Positions 24,729 to 33,082 of a stretch of DNA of 64,000 bases are shown here, in pieces. The notes under the pieces were generated by a model. It had not been told where the DNA came from. It ran no database searches and was given only the letters and a program-made list of their open reading frames with translations. Position 1 is the stretch's first letter; every line of letters begins with the position of its first letter. Position numbers and translations under genes: made by a program. The DNA is from Bacteroidales bacterium (GTDB lineage: Bacteria; Bacteroidota; Bacteroidia; Bacteroidales; P3), in assembly GCA_017934545.1 (NCBI GenBank), contig JAGBJI010000013.1, positions 62,001 to 126,000 on the forward strand, in the 5' to 3' direction.

Positions 24729-26129
24729 ATGAAACGCTACCGTTTGCTTCCGTTTTGCTTTACCGCCGTTGCGGACAAAGAAATTCTGACCAACGAACTG
24801 GGCGACATGATTGCCGCTCCGCTCGGAACGGTGCAGGCAATTGTCAACCGCAAACTGCAAGACGGGGAACTGTACAAATCTTTGGTTGCAAACTTTTTTA
24901 TTTCCGAACAACTCTTACCGCCGTTGATTGACGTGTATGCTTCACGGTTGAGAATGAAAAAACGTTTTTTGGACGACCGCACCTCGCTTCATATCTTTGT
25001 TTTGACATTGCGGTGCAACCAAAACTGCATATATTGCCAAGCATCAAGCCGTGAAGAACACTCAAAGCATTGTTCCATGACCTTTGAAGCGATGGAAAAT
25101 TCCGTCAATCTTATGTTCCGCTCCCCGTCCGAACACTTGACAATGGAGTTTCAGGGCGGAGAACCGAGTTTGGAATACGGCTTGATAAAATTCGGAATAG
25201 AAAAAGCCGAACAAATCAACCAAACGGAAAACCGCAAAATTACTTACGTGCTTTGTACCAACTGCAGAAATCTTTCCGATGAGGTGTTGGATTTGTGCAG
25301 AACATACAATGTGCTTATCTCAACGTCGTTGGACGGCCCTGCGTTTTTGCATAACGCCAACAGAGGCAAAACCGACAGTTACCAAAAAACCATTGCAGGC
25401 ATAGAAAAAGCCCGCACGGTGTTGGGACATGAGCGTGTGTCGGCATTGATGACCACTTCCCAAGCGGCATTGGATTATCCCAAAGAAATAGTTGACGAAT
25501 ATGTCAAAAACAAATTCAGCGGTATTTTCCTCCGTGCGTTGAACCCTTACGGTCTTGCCATGCAAAACAACGATTGGGACGGATATACCGAAAGGTTTAT
25601 AAGTTTTTACAAACAGGCATTGGACTATATAATACAGTTGAACCTCAACGGAACATTTTTCCGTGAGGAATATGCCTGCATAATTTTACGCAAAATGCTC
25701 ACCCCTTACTCAACGGGATTCGTTGATTTGCAATCCCCTGCGGGTATTGTCAACTCCGTACTCGTGTACAACTACGACGGCAAAGTATATGCCTCGGACG
25801 AATCAAGGATGTTGGCACAAAACAACGACTATACTTTTGCTTTGGGCAAGGCTTCGGACAGATACGAAGACATTGTCTGCGGAAAAAAAGTGTTGGAATT
25901 GGGCAAAATATGGGCTAACGAAGTATTGGCAGGTTGTTCGGATTGTGCTTTTAAGGTGTATTGCGGTGCAGACCCGGTAAGAAACCATTCAACGCAAGGT
26001 GATATGTACGGATTCCGTCCCGATTCGCAGGTATGCCGAAAAAACAAAGCCATAATTGAATACCTTATTTATCTGATTACGCAAAAAGGCAACGGGGTTT
26101 TGAGCGTATTTAAAAGTTGGTTAAGATGA
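24729..26129 (+). CDS. hxsB: Radical SAM maturase HxsB
   Basis: 466 residues. The iron-sulfur/SAM motif is C96-NQN-C100-IY-C103, followed by 'MEFQGGEPSLE' (SAM-binding GGE) and 'ISTSLDGP'. The C-terminal third has a Cys cluster like SPASM/twitch maturases: 'CSDCAFKVYCGADP' and 'QVCRKN', likely holding auxiliary clusters. It belongs to the peptide-modifying radical SAM group; HxsA is the expected substrate. The ATG follows the hxsD stop with no gap and the end overlaps hxsC by four bases. Confidence 0.9.
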   Translation: MKRYRLLPFCFTAVADKEILTNELGDMIAAPLGTVQAIVNRKLQDGELYKSLVANFFISEQLLPPLIDVYASRLRMKKRFLDDRTSLHIFVLTLRCNQNCIYCQASSREEHSKHCSMTFEAMENSVNLMFRSPSEHLTMEFQGGEPSLEYGLIKFGIEKAEQINQTENRKITYVLCTNCRNLSDEVLDLCRTYNVLISTSLDGPAFLHNANRGKTDSYQKTIAGIEKARTVLGHERVSALMTTSQAALDYPKEIVDEYVKNKFSGIFLRALNPYGLAMQNNDWDGYTERFISFYKQALDYIIQLNLNGTFFREEYACIILRKMLTPYSTGFVDLQSPAGIVNSVLVYNYDGKVYASDESRMLAQNNDYTFALGKASDRYEDIVCGKKVLELGKIWANEVLAGCSDCAFKVYCGADPVRNHSTQGDMYGFRPDSQVCRKNKAIIEYLIYLITQKGNGVLSVFKSWLR

Positions 26130-27061
26130 AACAAACACTGAAAACAGATTCCGACAGCAATATATTGTTTGTCACAAACCGTTGTAACAACCGTTGCCTC
26201 ATGTGCTGCCAACCGCCCAAAGACAGTTGTGACACGGATTATTTCTTTAAAAAGAACATTGACCTTGTGGCTTCGGCACCCAAGGATGTGAAAACGGTGT
26301 GCATAACGGGCGGCGAGCCGACGCTTGAGGCTGACAGACTGATAGAACTTGTGGACTTTGTACACCGGACTTTGCCTGATACACAGATACATATACTGTC
26401 CAACGGACGCAATTTCGCAAACCCTGACTTGGCACGTCAGTTAAAACTTGCAGCAGGGGACCATGTGCTTGTGGGCGTTGCGTTGCACTCCGACTATTGC
26501 GGTGACCACGATTTGATTGCAGGACAAAAAGACGCATTCAATCAAACCGTCACGGGTCTGTACAATTTGGCGGACAATGACATCGCAACGGAACTGCGTG
26601 TGGTTATAAACAAACTCAACTATACGAGGCTTGAACATATGTCGGAGTTTATCTTCAAAAACCTTTACTTCGTTGCATGGACGGCTTTCATGGCTATGGA
26701 GTATACGGGGTGGGCGGTAAAAAACCGCAATATGATTTGGGCAGAACCCGTTGACTATATGCCCTATTTGTGCAGGGCGGTAAAAAATTTAAGTCAAAAC
26801 TGCATGGAAGTTTTTATTTACAATATACCGCTTTGTCTTATTCCCGACGCTATGCGTCACTATGCCGTAAGGAGCATATCCGATTGGAAAGTGGTATATG
26901 CCGACACCTGTCTTGCATGTTCGGCAAAAGATTTGTGCTGCGGGCTGTTCGGCACTTCAAAACGGCGGTTTGAAGGATTGAAACCTATAAACGCCGTTGC
27001 CGATTCAGAATTCACTTCGGAAAAAACCCCCTTTTTTGACCCGAAAAACCCCCTTTTTTGA
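26126..27061 (+). CDS. hxsC: Radical SAM enzyme HxsC with a tail encoded by a repeat element
   Basis: 311 residues from the ATG at 26126 (ATGA overlap with hxsB; an upstream TTG at 26117 is unlikely). The radical SAM motif is C20-NNR-C24-LM-C27, then 'VCITGGEPTLEADRL'. A C-terminal Cys group ('TCLACSAKDLCCGLFG') resembles that of other HxsC proteins. The last 21 codons, from 'VADSEF' to the stop, are read from dispersed element copy 4: the normal end was replaced by 'TPFF' and 'NPLF' repeats. This tail is very unlikely to be functional but shows that the element inserted at, or recombined into, the end of the gene. Confidence 0.9.
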   Translation: MKQTLKTDSDSNILFVTNRCNNRCLMCCQPPKDSCDTDYFFKKNIDLVASAPKDVKTVCITGGEPTLEADRLIELVDFVHRTLPDTQIHILSNGRNFANPDLARQLKLAAGDHVLVGVALHSDYCGDHDLIAGQKDAFNQTVTGLYNLADNDIATELRVVINKLNYTRLEHMSEFIFKNLYFVAWTAFMAMEYTGWAVKNRNMIWAEPVDYMPYLCRAVKNLSQNCMEVFIYNIPLCLIPDAMRHYAVRSISDWKVVYADTCLACSAKDLCCGLFGTSKRRFEGLKPINAVADSEFTSEKTPFFDPKNPLF

Positions 27062-27110
27062 GTGAAAAAACCCCCTTTTTTTGACAACGGAATGCGAAGA
27101 GGCAAAAACC
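26997..27110. repeat. Dispersed 22-bp-periodic element, copy 4 (core CCCCC x3)
   Basis: Three CCCCC cores at 27027, 27049 and 27071, exactly 22 bp apart, each between A5-6 and T6-7. Arms: GTTGCCGATTCAGAATTC at the left, GCGAAGAGGCAAAAACC at the right. The left half lies inside hxsC and contributes its last 21 codons and stop (27059-27061). Confidence 0.87.
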
Positions 27111-27210
27111 AAATCACAAAACAAAAAAACAGAATGTGAAAACACAAAATATATTACGCCAAAAATAAAATCAAATATTGACAACAACCGTATAATCAGC
27201 AAATTCAGTT

Positions 27211-28356
27211 ATGAAAATACATATAAACAAATCCGACGCATTCGCTGTGCCTGACAGTATATCCGAACATTTTGATTTTTTCACCCGCAGTTTGCCGCAC
27301 AGAGCCGACGTATGTCTGTCAAAACAAGGAGAATATTCCGTGTTGGTTGACTATTCGGCCGATTCCGAATGGGAACTTGCCGCCAAAAGAAGCCCCCAAT
27401 ACAAGACTACGGTGATGAATGTTTCTTACAAAATGGCGGATGCGTTCAACAAATGCAACGACGCCTTTGCCACTCTTTATCTGCAAACCGACAAACCCAA
27501 AACGACGACTGGTATAAAAAACAAACTGAACCGTCTTATGCCCGAAAAATATACATGGGAAAAGTTTTCATTGAACCCGCCCGACAAAGCCGAACTGCAA
27601 AAGGATTTGCAGCGGGATGCCGAAGCGGAATTTTTCTCCTTTTGGAAGAGCAACAAAAAGGCAAAACTCCGATTCATAAACGACAACTTGGACAGTGAAT
27701 ACAACAAAAGGTTGCAGTTTTTCAACCAAGCGGCATCATACCATCAGGCAATTCAGAGTTATTTGGCGTCAAAGGCCGACGAACAATATTTAAAAGAATA
27801 CCAAGCAAAAAAGAAAGCCTTGGAAGACGAACTTTACGGACAGGAAGATTTGGTAAACAAAAGGTTGGAGGAATTGAAAGACAAATGTCTTTTGCCTTAT
27901 GCAGCGGATTTGGACTGTATGTATGACAAAGACTGCGGTGTTTTGCAATGTACGGTGTCAATACCCGAAAACTTGGGCATTCCTGCGGCAAAAGCCTCCT
28001 TGCTTTCGTCGGGCAAAATCAGCATAAAGCCCAAAACAAAGAAAGAAACGGAAGCCGACTGTACAAATACTCTCATCGGACTATCGTACTATCTGGCAGG
28101 ACATTTGTTCAACATTGCTTTCAATATCAACACTGTAAGTATTACACTTGTAAGCGGCCATTCGGCTTATTATTGGGTTGAATTCAACAGAAAACAGTTC
28201 GCATCCCTGTCGTTTAAAGAAGCATCGCCTGCGGACAATCTGTTGCTTTACCCGCATGTAATTGAAATAAAAAAATCCAATATTGAATTAATGCCCGTTG
28301 AAGAGTTGAAAAAACGTGTTGCCAAAGTAAAAGAAACCCAGCCATCAGGCAATTGA
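27211..28356 (+). CDS. Unrecognised coiled-coil protein at the end of the Hxs cluster
   Basis: 381 residues, no signal peptide, no membrane helix and no family I recognise. The N-terminal ~110 residues look globular; about 110-240 is strongly helical and charged with a likely coiled coil ('KEYQAKKKALEDELYGQED'); the C-terminal ~130 form a second globular part with 'SGHSAYYWVEFNRKQF'. It follows hxsC after 150 bases that hold the rest of the repeat element and no clear promoter, so readthrough from the operon is likely. Same strand and composition as the cluster; membership is inferred. Confidence 0.7.
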   Translation: MKIHINKSDAFAVPDSISEHFDFFTRSLPHRADVCLSKQGEYSVLVDYSADSEWELAAKRSPQYKTTVMNVSYKMADAFNKCNDAFATLYLQTDKPKTTTGIKNKLNRLMPEKYTWEKFSLNPPDKAELQKDLQRDAEAEFFSFWKSNKKAKLRFINDNLDSEYNKRLQFFNQAASYHQAIQSYLASKADEQYLKEYQAKKKALEDELYGQEDLVNKRLEELKDKCLLPYAADLDCMYDKDCGVLQCTVSIPENLGIPAAKASLLSSGKISIKPKTKKETEADCTNTLIGLSYYLAGHLFNIAFNINTVSITLVSGHSAYYWVEFNRKQFASLSFKEASPADNLLLYPHVIEIKKSNIELMPVEELKKRVAKVKETQPSGN

Positions 28357-28363
28357 CAACCGT

Positions 28364-29197
28364 TTATTCCCAATCTTTAATATCCGCAGCGTCTTTTACC
28401 TGTGCGGCAATCTCTCCGCTCAAAGACGGGAAGAACTTTATGCCCGTTATACGCTCGGTTTGGTTTATGGTGTTGACGTAAAAATCTTTTTTACGGTTGC
28501 CGTCGGTGTTGCGGCATATGAATCCTATGCCCTTGGGTGTAGGGTTGAATCTGACAATTACTTTAAAAAATGCTTCGGGGACAACGACTTGGTTTTGTCC
28601 GACAGTTTCGTGTTGCTGTCTGAACAGAACGGGACCGCATACAATATATATATCGCCGTATTTTTCCGCCCAACGTCTGCATGCTTTCTCTATTTCGTGC
28701 CAATCGCCCGAGTTCAGGTTGGCGTTTTGCGGACATGCGTTGGTGAACAAAAACGATTCGTACATCGCCTGTGCGTTCCACTTGTTGTCACCTGCGGGAC
28801 ACATATGCCCGCGTGTCCATCCGTTGTTGCGGTAATCACCGTCGGTTGCACGCGGCAAAGGTACCTGTATGTCTTCATGCCATGCGTTTTTCGGCCTTTT
28901 GACTTCCCCCGCAACATGAGCGGCGGTTAAATGCCATGCAACCCAATTGGGAATTTTCAAATCCTTGTTATACGAAACTATATAGCCCTTACGGTAAAGA
29001 ATTTGTTCGGAAACATCCTGCAAAGGCAGCGGTATGTCAATGCTGTCGGTTGCATTATCCTGAACTTCTTGCGTGTCCTGCCTTACCGAATGAACATTTT
29101 CAACGGTACTTTCACTTAACACTCTGCCCTTAAGCCCCAATGCCGCCGTTATTGCAACAAAGAGCAAAAATATGACCGATATTACATATTTTTTCAT
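28364..29197 (-). CDS. DNA/RNA non-specific endonuclease (NucA type)
   Basis: 277 residues. One N-terminal hydrophobic helix (about 4-22) acts as a signal anchor or signal peptide. The nuclease domain has the DRGH-type motif as 'TRGHMCPAGDNKW', with catalytic His and the metal-binding Asn further on ('FLFTNACPQNANLNSGDW'). The first residue of DRGH is Thr here. Such enzymes cut nucleic acid in the periplasm or medium. It lies tail to tail with the coiled-coil gene (gap 7) and 28 bases upstream of rnc on the same strand. Confidence 0.88.
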   Translation of the reverse strand: MKKYVISVIFLLFVAITAALGLKGRVLSESTVENVHSVRQDTQEVQDNATDSIDIPLPLQDVSEQILYRKGYIVSYNKDLKIPNWVAWHLTAAHVAGEVKRPKNAWHEDIQVPLPRATDGDYRNNGWTRGHMCPAGDNKWNAQAMYESFLFTNACPQNANLNSGDWHEIEKACRRWAEKYGDIYIVCGPVLFRQQHETVGQNQVVVPEAFFKVIVRFNPTPKGIGFICRNTDGNRKKDFYVNTINQTERITGIKFFPSLSGEIAAQVKDAADIKDWE

Positions 29198-29225
29198 GGC
29201 ATTTTGTTTTTAACCGACCGTCAGT

Positions 29226-29966
29226 TTAATTGTCACCGTTTATAATTCCGCTTGATACCAACCGCTTGTAAGTCTTCTCACTTGCCGATTGCTCGGCCGC
29301 TTTTATGGAAAAATCCACCGCCGTTTCCTGCGGAAAGGAGTCAATGTAGATTTGGATTTTATATTGTTTGCGTTTGTTTTCTTCTTTTATGTCCGCCACT
29401 TGATAAGAAATGCGGTGGCGGGTTTTTTGTCCCCAATCTATGATTTTACTTTTGTAATTCCATTCCTTTGTTTCCATATCCGAAACATTCATATACGCCG
29501 TCAAAATACGGTTAATGACTATTTTATAAGTAAAATCGTAGCCTTTGTCCAAATACATTGCACCCGTAAGGGCTTCAAATGCGTCACCGCTCATGGACAA
29601 ATAGCCTCCTCCCCGTCCGTGTGTATATTCTATCAACTGGGAAAGACCTATCTTTTTAGATAAAGCGTTAAGGGAACTCCGGCTTACAATCTTCGAACGC
29701 ATTTCGGTCAGAAATCCTTCGCCTTGATACGGATATTTTTTGAACAGATAATCCCCTACAATCGTACTCAACACCGTATCGCCCAAATATTCCAACCGTT
29801 CGTTGTTTATTTTGTTACCTCTGCTGTCTTTATGCGTCTTTGACTTATGAATAAGTGCCGTCTTATACAAAAGAATATTCCCAGGTTTGACCCCAAGAAT
29901 ATTCTTAAGAAATTTTAATAATTCTTTATCTTGTCCTGTTTTTCTTCTTTTAAAGAAAAAGAACAT
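29226..29966 (-). CDS. rnc: Ribonuclease III
   Basis: 246 residues. The endonuclease domain carries 'NERLEYLGDTVLS' (family signature with catalytic acidic residues) and 'SGDAFEALTGAMYLDKG'. The double-strand RNA-binding domain follows to the end. It cleaves structured RNA, including rRNA precursors. It directly follows fabF (one base gap) in the widely conserved acpP-fabF-rnc order. Confidence 0.94.
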   Translation of the reverse strand: MFFFFKRRKTGQDKELLKFLKNILGVKPGNILLYKTALIHKSKTHKDSRGNKINNERLEYLGDTVLSTIVGDYLFKKYPYQGEGFLTEMRSKIVSRSSLNALSKKIGLSQLIEYTHGRGGGYLSMSGDAFEALTGAMYLDKGYDFTYKIVINRILTAYMNVSDMETKEWNYKSKIIDWGQKTRHRISYQVADIKEENKRKQYKIQIYIDSFPQETAVDFSIKAAEQSASEKTYKRLVSSGIINGDN

Positions 29967-29967
29967 A

Positions 29968-31218
29968 TTATTCCGTTATTTTTTTGAACGCCAATGATGC
30001 GTTGTGGCCTCCGAAACCGAAAGTATTGCTGATTGCCGCCTTAATTTCTCTCTTCTGTGCTTTATTGAATGTATAATTCAACGCAGGCAGATTCTCATCA
30101 TCTGTGAAATGATTGATGGTCGGAGGAACTATTCCGTTATAAACAGCCAATGTTGTAGCCACTGCTTCTATTGCACCTGCCGCTCCGAGCAAATGTCCCG
30201 TCATTGACTTCGTACTATTTATATTAATGTTTTTGGCATGTTCCCCGAATAAATTAACGATAGCTTTTATTTCGGCAATATCTCCTAACGGTGTGGATGT
30301 ACCGTGTGTATTGATGTGGTCAATGTCTTCCAATTTCAATCCGGCTTCTTCAACTGCAAGCTTCATTGCCCTCATTGCACCCAAACCTTCTGGATGCGGA
30401 GCCGTCATATGATAAGCGTCAGCCGTAAGACCCGTTCCTGCAAGTTCGGCATATATCTTTGCCCCTCTTGCTTTGGCATGTTCGTACTCTTCCAATATCA
30501 ATGCACCGGCACCTTCTCCCAATACAAATCCGTCCCTGTCCTTATCAAACGGACGCGATGCGGTTGCAGGGTCATCGTTTCTTTGGCTTATCGCTTTCAT
30601 TGAAGAAAAGCCGCCCAAACCTGCATGTGTTACGGCTGCTTCACTGCCTCCTGAAATCATTATTTTGGCTTTTCCCAACCGTATATACATAAACGATTCT
30701 GCCAAAGCGTGTGCAGAAGAAGCACAAGCACTCACCGTACAAAAATTAGGTCCGCGGAAACCGTATTTCATTGATATATGACCGGCACAAATATCAGCAA
30801 TCATCTTAGGAATAAAGAAAGGAGAAAACCGCAAAGTGCCGTCGCCTTTCACGTAATCCGTAATTTCATCTTCAAATGTCTGAATTCCGCCGATACCTGA
30901 CGCCCAAATAACACCTGCAAAGTCCTTATCAATCTTTTCAAGGTCTAATCCGCTGTCTTGCATTGCCTGTTCGGCTGCAACAATTCCGTATTGGGAAAAT
31001 CTGTCGTACTTACGGATTTCTTTTCTGTCGAAAAAATCTTCCCCTTTGAAGTTTTTAACTTCGCAGGCAAAGGTTGTCTTTGCATTAGTTGCGTCAAAAT
31101 GAGTAATAGGTGCGGCACCGCTTACACCATTAACCAATCCCTGCCAATATTGGTCAGTGTTATTGCCTATTGGTGTAAGAGCACCTAAACCAGTGATTAC
31201 AACACGCTTCATTTCCAT
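29968..31218 (-). CDS. fabF: Beta-ketoacyl-ACP synthase II
   Basis: 416-residue condensing enzyme of fatty acid elongation. The catalytic Cys is in 'CTVSACASSAHA', the two His in 'NTHGTSTPLGD' and 'GHLLGAAGAIEA'; 'GVIWASGIGG' and the C-terminal 'NTFGFGGHNASL' are typical. It lies 23 bases downstream of acpP and directly upstream of rnc in one operon. Confidence 0.96.
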   Translation of the reverse strand: MEMKRVVITGLGALTPIGNNTDQYWQGLVNGVSGAAPITHFDATNAKTTFACEVKNFKGEDFFDRKEIRKYDRFSQYGIVAAEQAMQDSGLDLEKIDKDFAGVIWASGIGGIQTFEDEITDYVKGDGTLRFSPFFIPKMIADICAGHISMKYGFRGPNFCTVSACASSAHALAESFMYIRLGKAKIMISGGSEAAVTHAGLGGFSSMKAISQRNDDPATASRPFDKDRDGFVLGEGAGALILEEYEHAKARGAKIYAELAGTGLTADAYHMTAPHPEGLGAMRAMKLAVEEAGLKLEDIDHINTHGTSTPLGDIAEIKAIVNLFGEHAKNININSTKSMTGHLLGAAGAIEAVATTLAVYNGIVPPTINHFTDDENLPALNYTFNKAQKREIKAAISNTFGFGGHNASLAFKKITE

Positions 31219-31241
31219 AACAAAAATGAAATGTTTCTAAT

Positions 31242-31478
31242 TTATTTTGCAGCGTTTTCTATATAAGTGATAGCATCACCTACTGTTGCAATCTTCTGAG
31301 CATCGTCATCCGGAATTGAAATATTGAATTCTTTTTCAAGTTCCATTATCAATTCAACTGTATCCAATGAATCTGCACCCAAATCGCTTGTGAAATTAGC
31401 TTCAGGGGTAACTTGACTTTCTTCAACTCCTAACTTATCTACAACGATAGCTATTACTTTCTTTGCAATTTCTGACAT
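31242..31478 (-). CDS. acpP: Acyl carrier protein
   Basis: 78 residues, acidic, with the phosphopantetheine attachment Ser in '[15 protein letters not shown]'. It carries growing acyl chains for FabF and other synthases. First gene of the acpP-fabF-rnc operon, divergent from purN. Confidence 0.97.
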   Translation of the reverse strand: MSEIAKKVIAIVVDKLGVEESQVTPEANFTSDLGADSLDTVELIMELEKEFNISIPDDDAQKIATVGDAITYIENAAK

Positions 31479-31747
31479 AATTTATAAAATTTTAATTAGT
31501 TAAAAATTAGGTTTGCAAAATTGCGACAATTTTTTTAATTAGACAACAAAAATTTCATAAAATTGCTGTTTTGCAAACATATTCTCTTTATACACAGTCT
31601 ATTACCTACGGCGTTGTTTTAATGTTTTAGCGTCATTTTTCTCCCTTTTTCAAGCCAAAAATCAGGTGCTTGGACAATTTTTTTAACGTTTTTAAAAATT
31701 TTTATGCGTTTTTTCAGTTATATAAAGATAAAAATTTGTGAACCGAT
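31479..31747. other. Divergent promoter region between acpP and purN
   Basis: 269 bases, very AT-rich, no ORF. The acpP side has only an imperfect -7 (CAATTTTG on the minus strand); the purN side has TAAAAATTTG, with two extra bases relative to TAnnTTTG. No hairpin or operator palindrome was seen. Confidence 0.4.
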
Positions 31748-32329
31748 ATGAAAAAACTTGCATTGTTTGCCTCGGGCAACGGAACTAATGTACAACAGAT
31801 AACGGAATACTTCGCAGGTAACGACGGCATAATGGTGGATTGCGTCATTGTGAACAGAAAGAATATATATGTAATAGAAAGAGCGAAGAATTTGTGTGTA
31901 GACTGTTTCTATTTTTCCAAAGAAGATTTTTACCAAACGGACAATGTACTGCAACTGTTAAGGTCCCGCGATATAGATTTTATAGTTTTGGCGGGATTTT
32001 TGTGGCTTATTCCGCAGAATTTGCTTGATGCTTACAATCACAAAATCATAAATATCCATCCTGCGTTGCTGCCTTCTTACGGCGGAAAGGGCATGTACGG
32101 CCACCATGTACACGAAGCGGTCATTGCTTCGCACGAAAAAGAAAGCGGAATCACCATTCACTATGTCAATGAGCATTATGACCGGGGGTCAATTATCTTT
32201 CAGGCGAAATGCCAAATAGAAAAAGGCGATTCGGCTGAGGATTTGGCAGCCAAGATTCACAATTTGGAGAAAAAGTATTACCCTAAAATCATTGAGCAAG
32301 TCGTGTTGCACGACTCTATAAACGGTTAA
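31748..32329 (+). CDS. purN: Phosphoribosylglycinamide formyltransferase
   Basis: 193 residues. It transfers the formyl group of 10-formyl-THF to GAR in purine synthesis. 'ASGNGTNVQ' is the phosphate-binding loop, 'INIHPALLPSYGGKGMYG' holds catalytic Asn and His, and 'HYDRGSIIFQ' holds the catalytic Asp. Divergent from acpP; the deaminase follows after 14 bases. Confidence 0.95.
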   Translation: MKKLALFASGNGTNVQQITEYFAGNDGIMVDCVIVNRKNIYVIERAKNLCVDCFYFSKEDFYQTDNVLQLLRSRDIDFIVLAGFLWLIPQNLLDAYNHKIINIHPALLPSYGGKGMYGHHVHEAVIASHEKESGITIHYVNEHYDRGSIIFQAKCQIEKGDSAEDLAAKIHNLEKKYYPKIIEQVVLHDSING

Positions 32330-32343
32330 ACGCAAACAATCAT

Positions 32344-32811
32344 ATGAACGAACGATTTTTAAAACAAGCCATAGAATTGGCAAAAGCCAACGTTGAACAG
32401 GGCAAGGGCGGTCCGTTCGGTGCAGTTATAGTAAAAGACGGTCAGGTTATAGCCGTCGGCACCAACACTGTGACTTCGTCCAACGACCCTACCGCACATG
32501 CCGAAGTCAATGCCGTAAGAAACGCCTGCAAAGCGTTGGACAGTTTCAACCTTTCGGGTTGCGAAATTTATTCATCGTGCGAACCGTGTCCTATGTGCTT
32601 AAGTGCTTTGTATTGGGCAAGAATTGACCGCATTTACTATGCAGCCGACCAAAACGACGCTGCACTCGGCGGCTTTGATGACTCATTTATATATAAGGAA
32701 CTCTCGCTTGACAAAAGCCAAAGGGCTATACAAAGCGGACAATTCCTAAAATCCTTGGGTAAAGAACCGTTTGATATTTGGAACAACAAACAAGACAAAA
32801 TCCGGTACTGA
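32344..32811 (+). CDS. Nucleoside deaminase, guanine deaminase-like
   Basis: 155-residue cytidine-deaminase-fold enzyme. Zinc site: His-Ala-Glu in 'TAHAEVNAVRNAC' and the two Cys in 'SCEPCPMCLSALYW'. The C-terminal 'SIYKELSLDKSQR' type segment and 'YYAADQNDAALGGFDD' fit the GuaD branch better than the tRNA-adenosine deaminase TadA, which has a different tail. GuaD converts guanine to xanthine, consistent with the purine gene upstream. Isozyme assignment is moderately sure. Confidence 0.85.
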   Translation: MNERFLKQAIELAKANVEQGKGGPFGAVIVKDGQVIAVGTNTVTSSNDPTAHAEVNAVRNACKALDSFNLSGCEIYSSCEPCPMCLSALYWARIDRIYYAADQNDAALGGFDDSFIYKELSLDKSQRAIQSGQFLKSLGKEPFDIWNNKQDKIRY

Positions 32812-32840
32812 CAAAACCTTTGCTTTATCCGTACTTTAAA

Positions 32841-32975
32841 AATCTCTTTTCTGAAAACAGAGAAAAAAAACATATGTATTTTTTTGAAAAAACATATGAA
32901 TTTTGAATGAAAAACATATGTTTTTTGTTTCAAAAACATATGTTTTTTTATTTTTGTTTCTGATTTCAATGTTTT
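32841..32975. repeat. Dispersed 22-bp-periodic element, copy 5 (core CATATG x4)
   Basis: Four palindromic CATATG cores at 32871, 32893, 32915 and 32937, each exactly 22 bp apart, embedded in A and T runs. Left arm pieces TTTTCTGAAAAC resemble those of copies 1 and 9; the right arm is poorly conserved (TTGTTTCTGATTTC). The only four-unit copy of the family proper. It lies between the deaminase gene and prfB on the same strand. Confidence 0.83.
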
Positions 32976-33082
32976 GCAATGCAAATATTTTATACCCTTG
33001 CGGCACAATATTGACCCGCACGGCACAATAAACGGCAATTTTTTACGTATTTATATACATTATTAATTATAATCAAACCATC

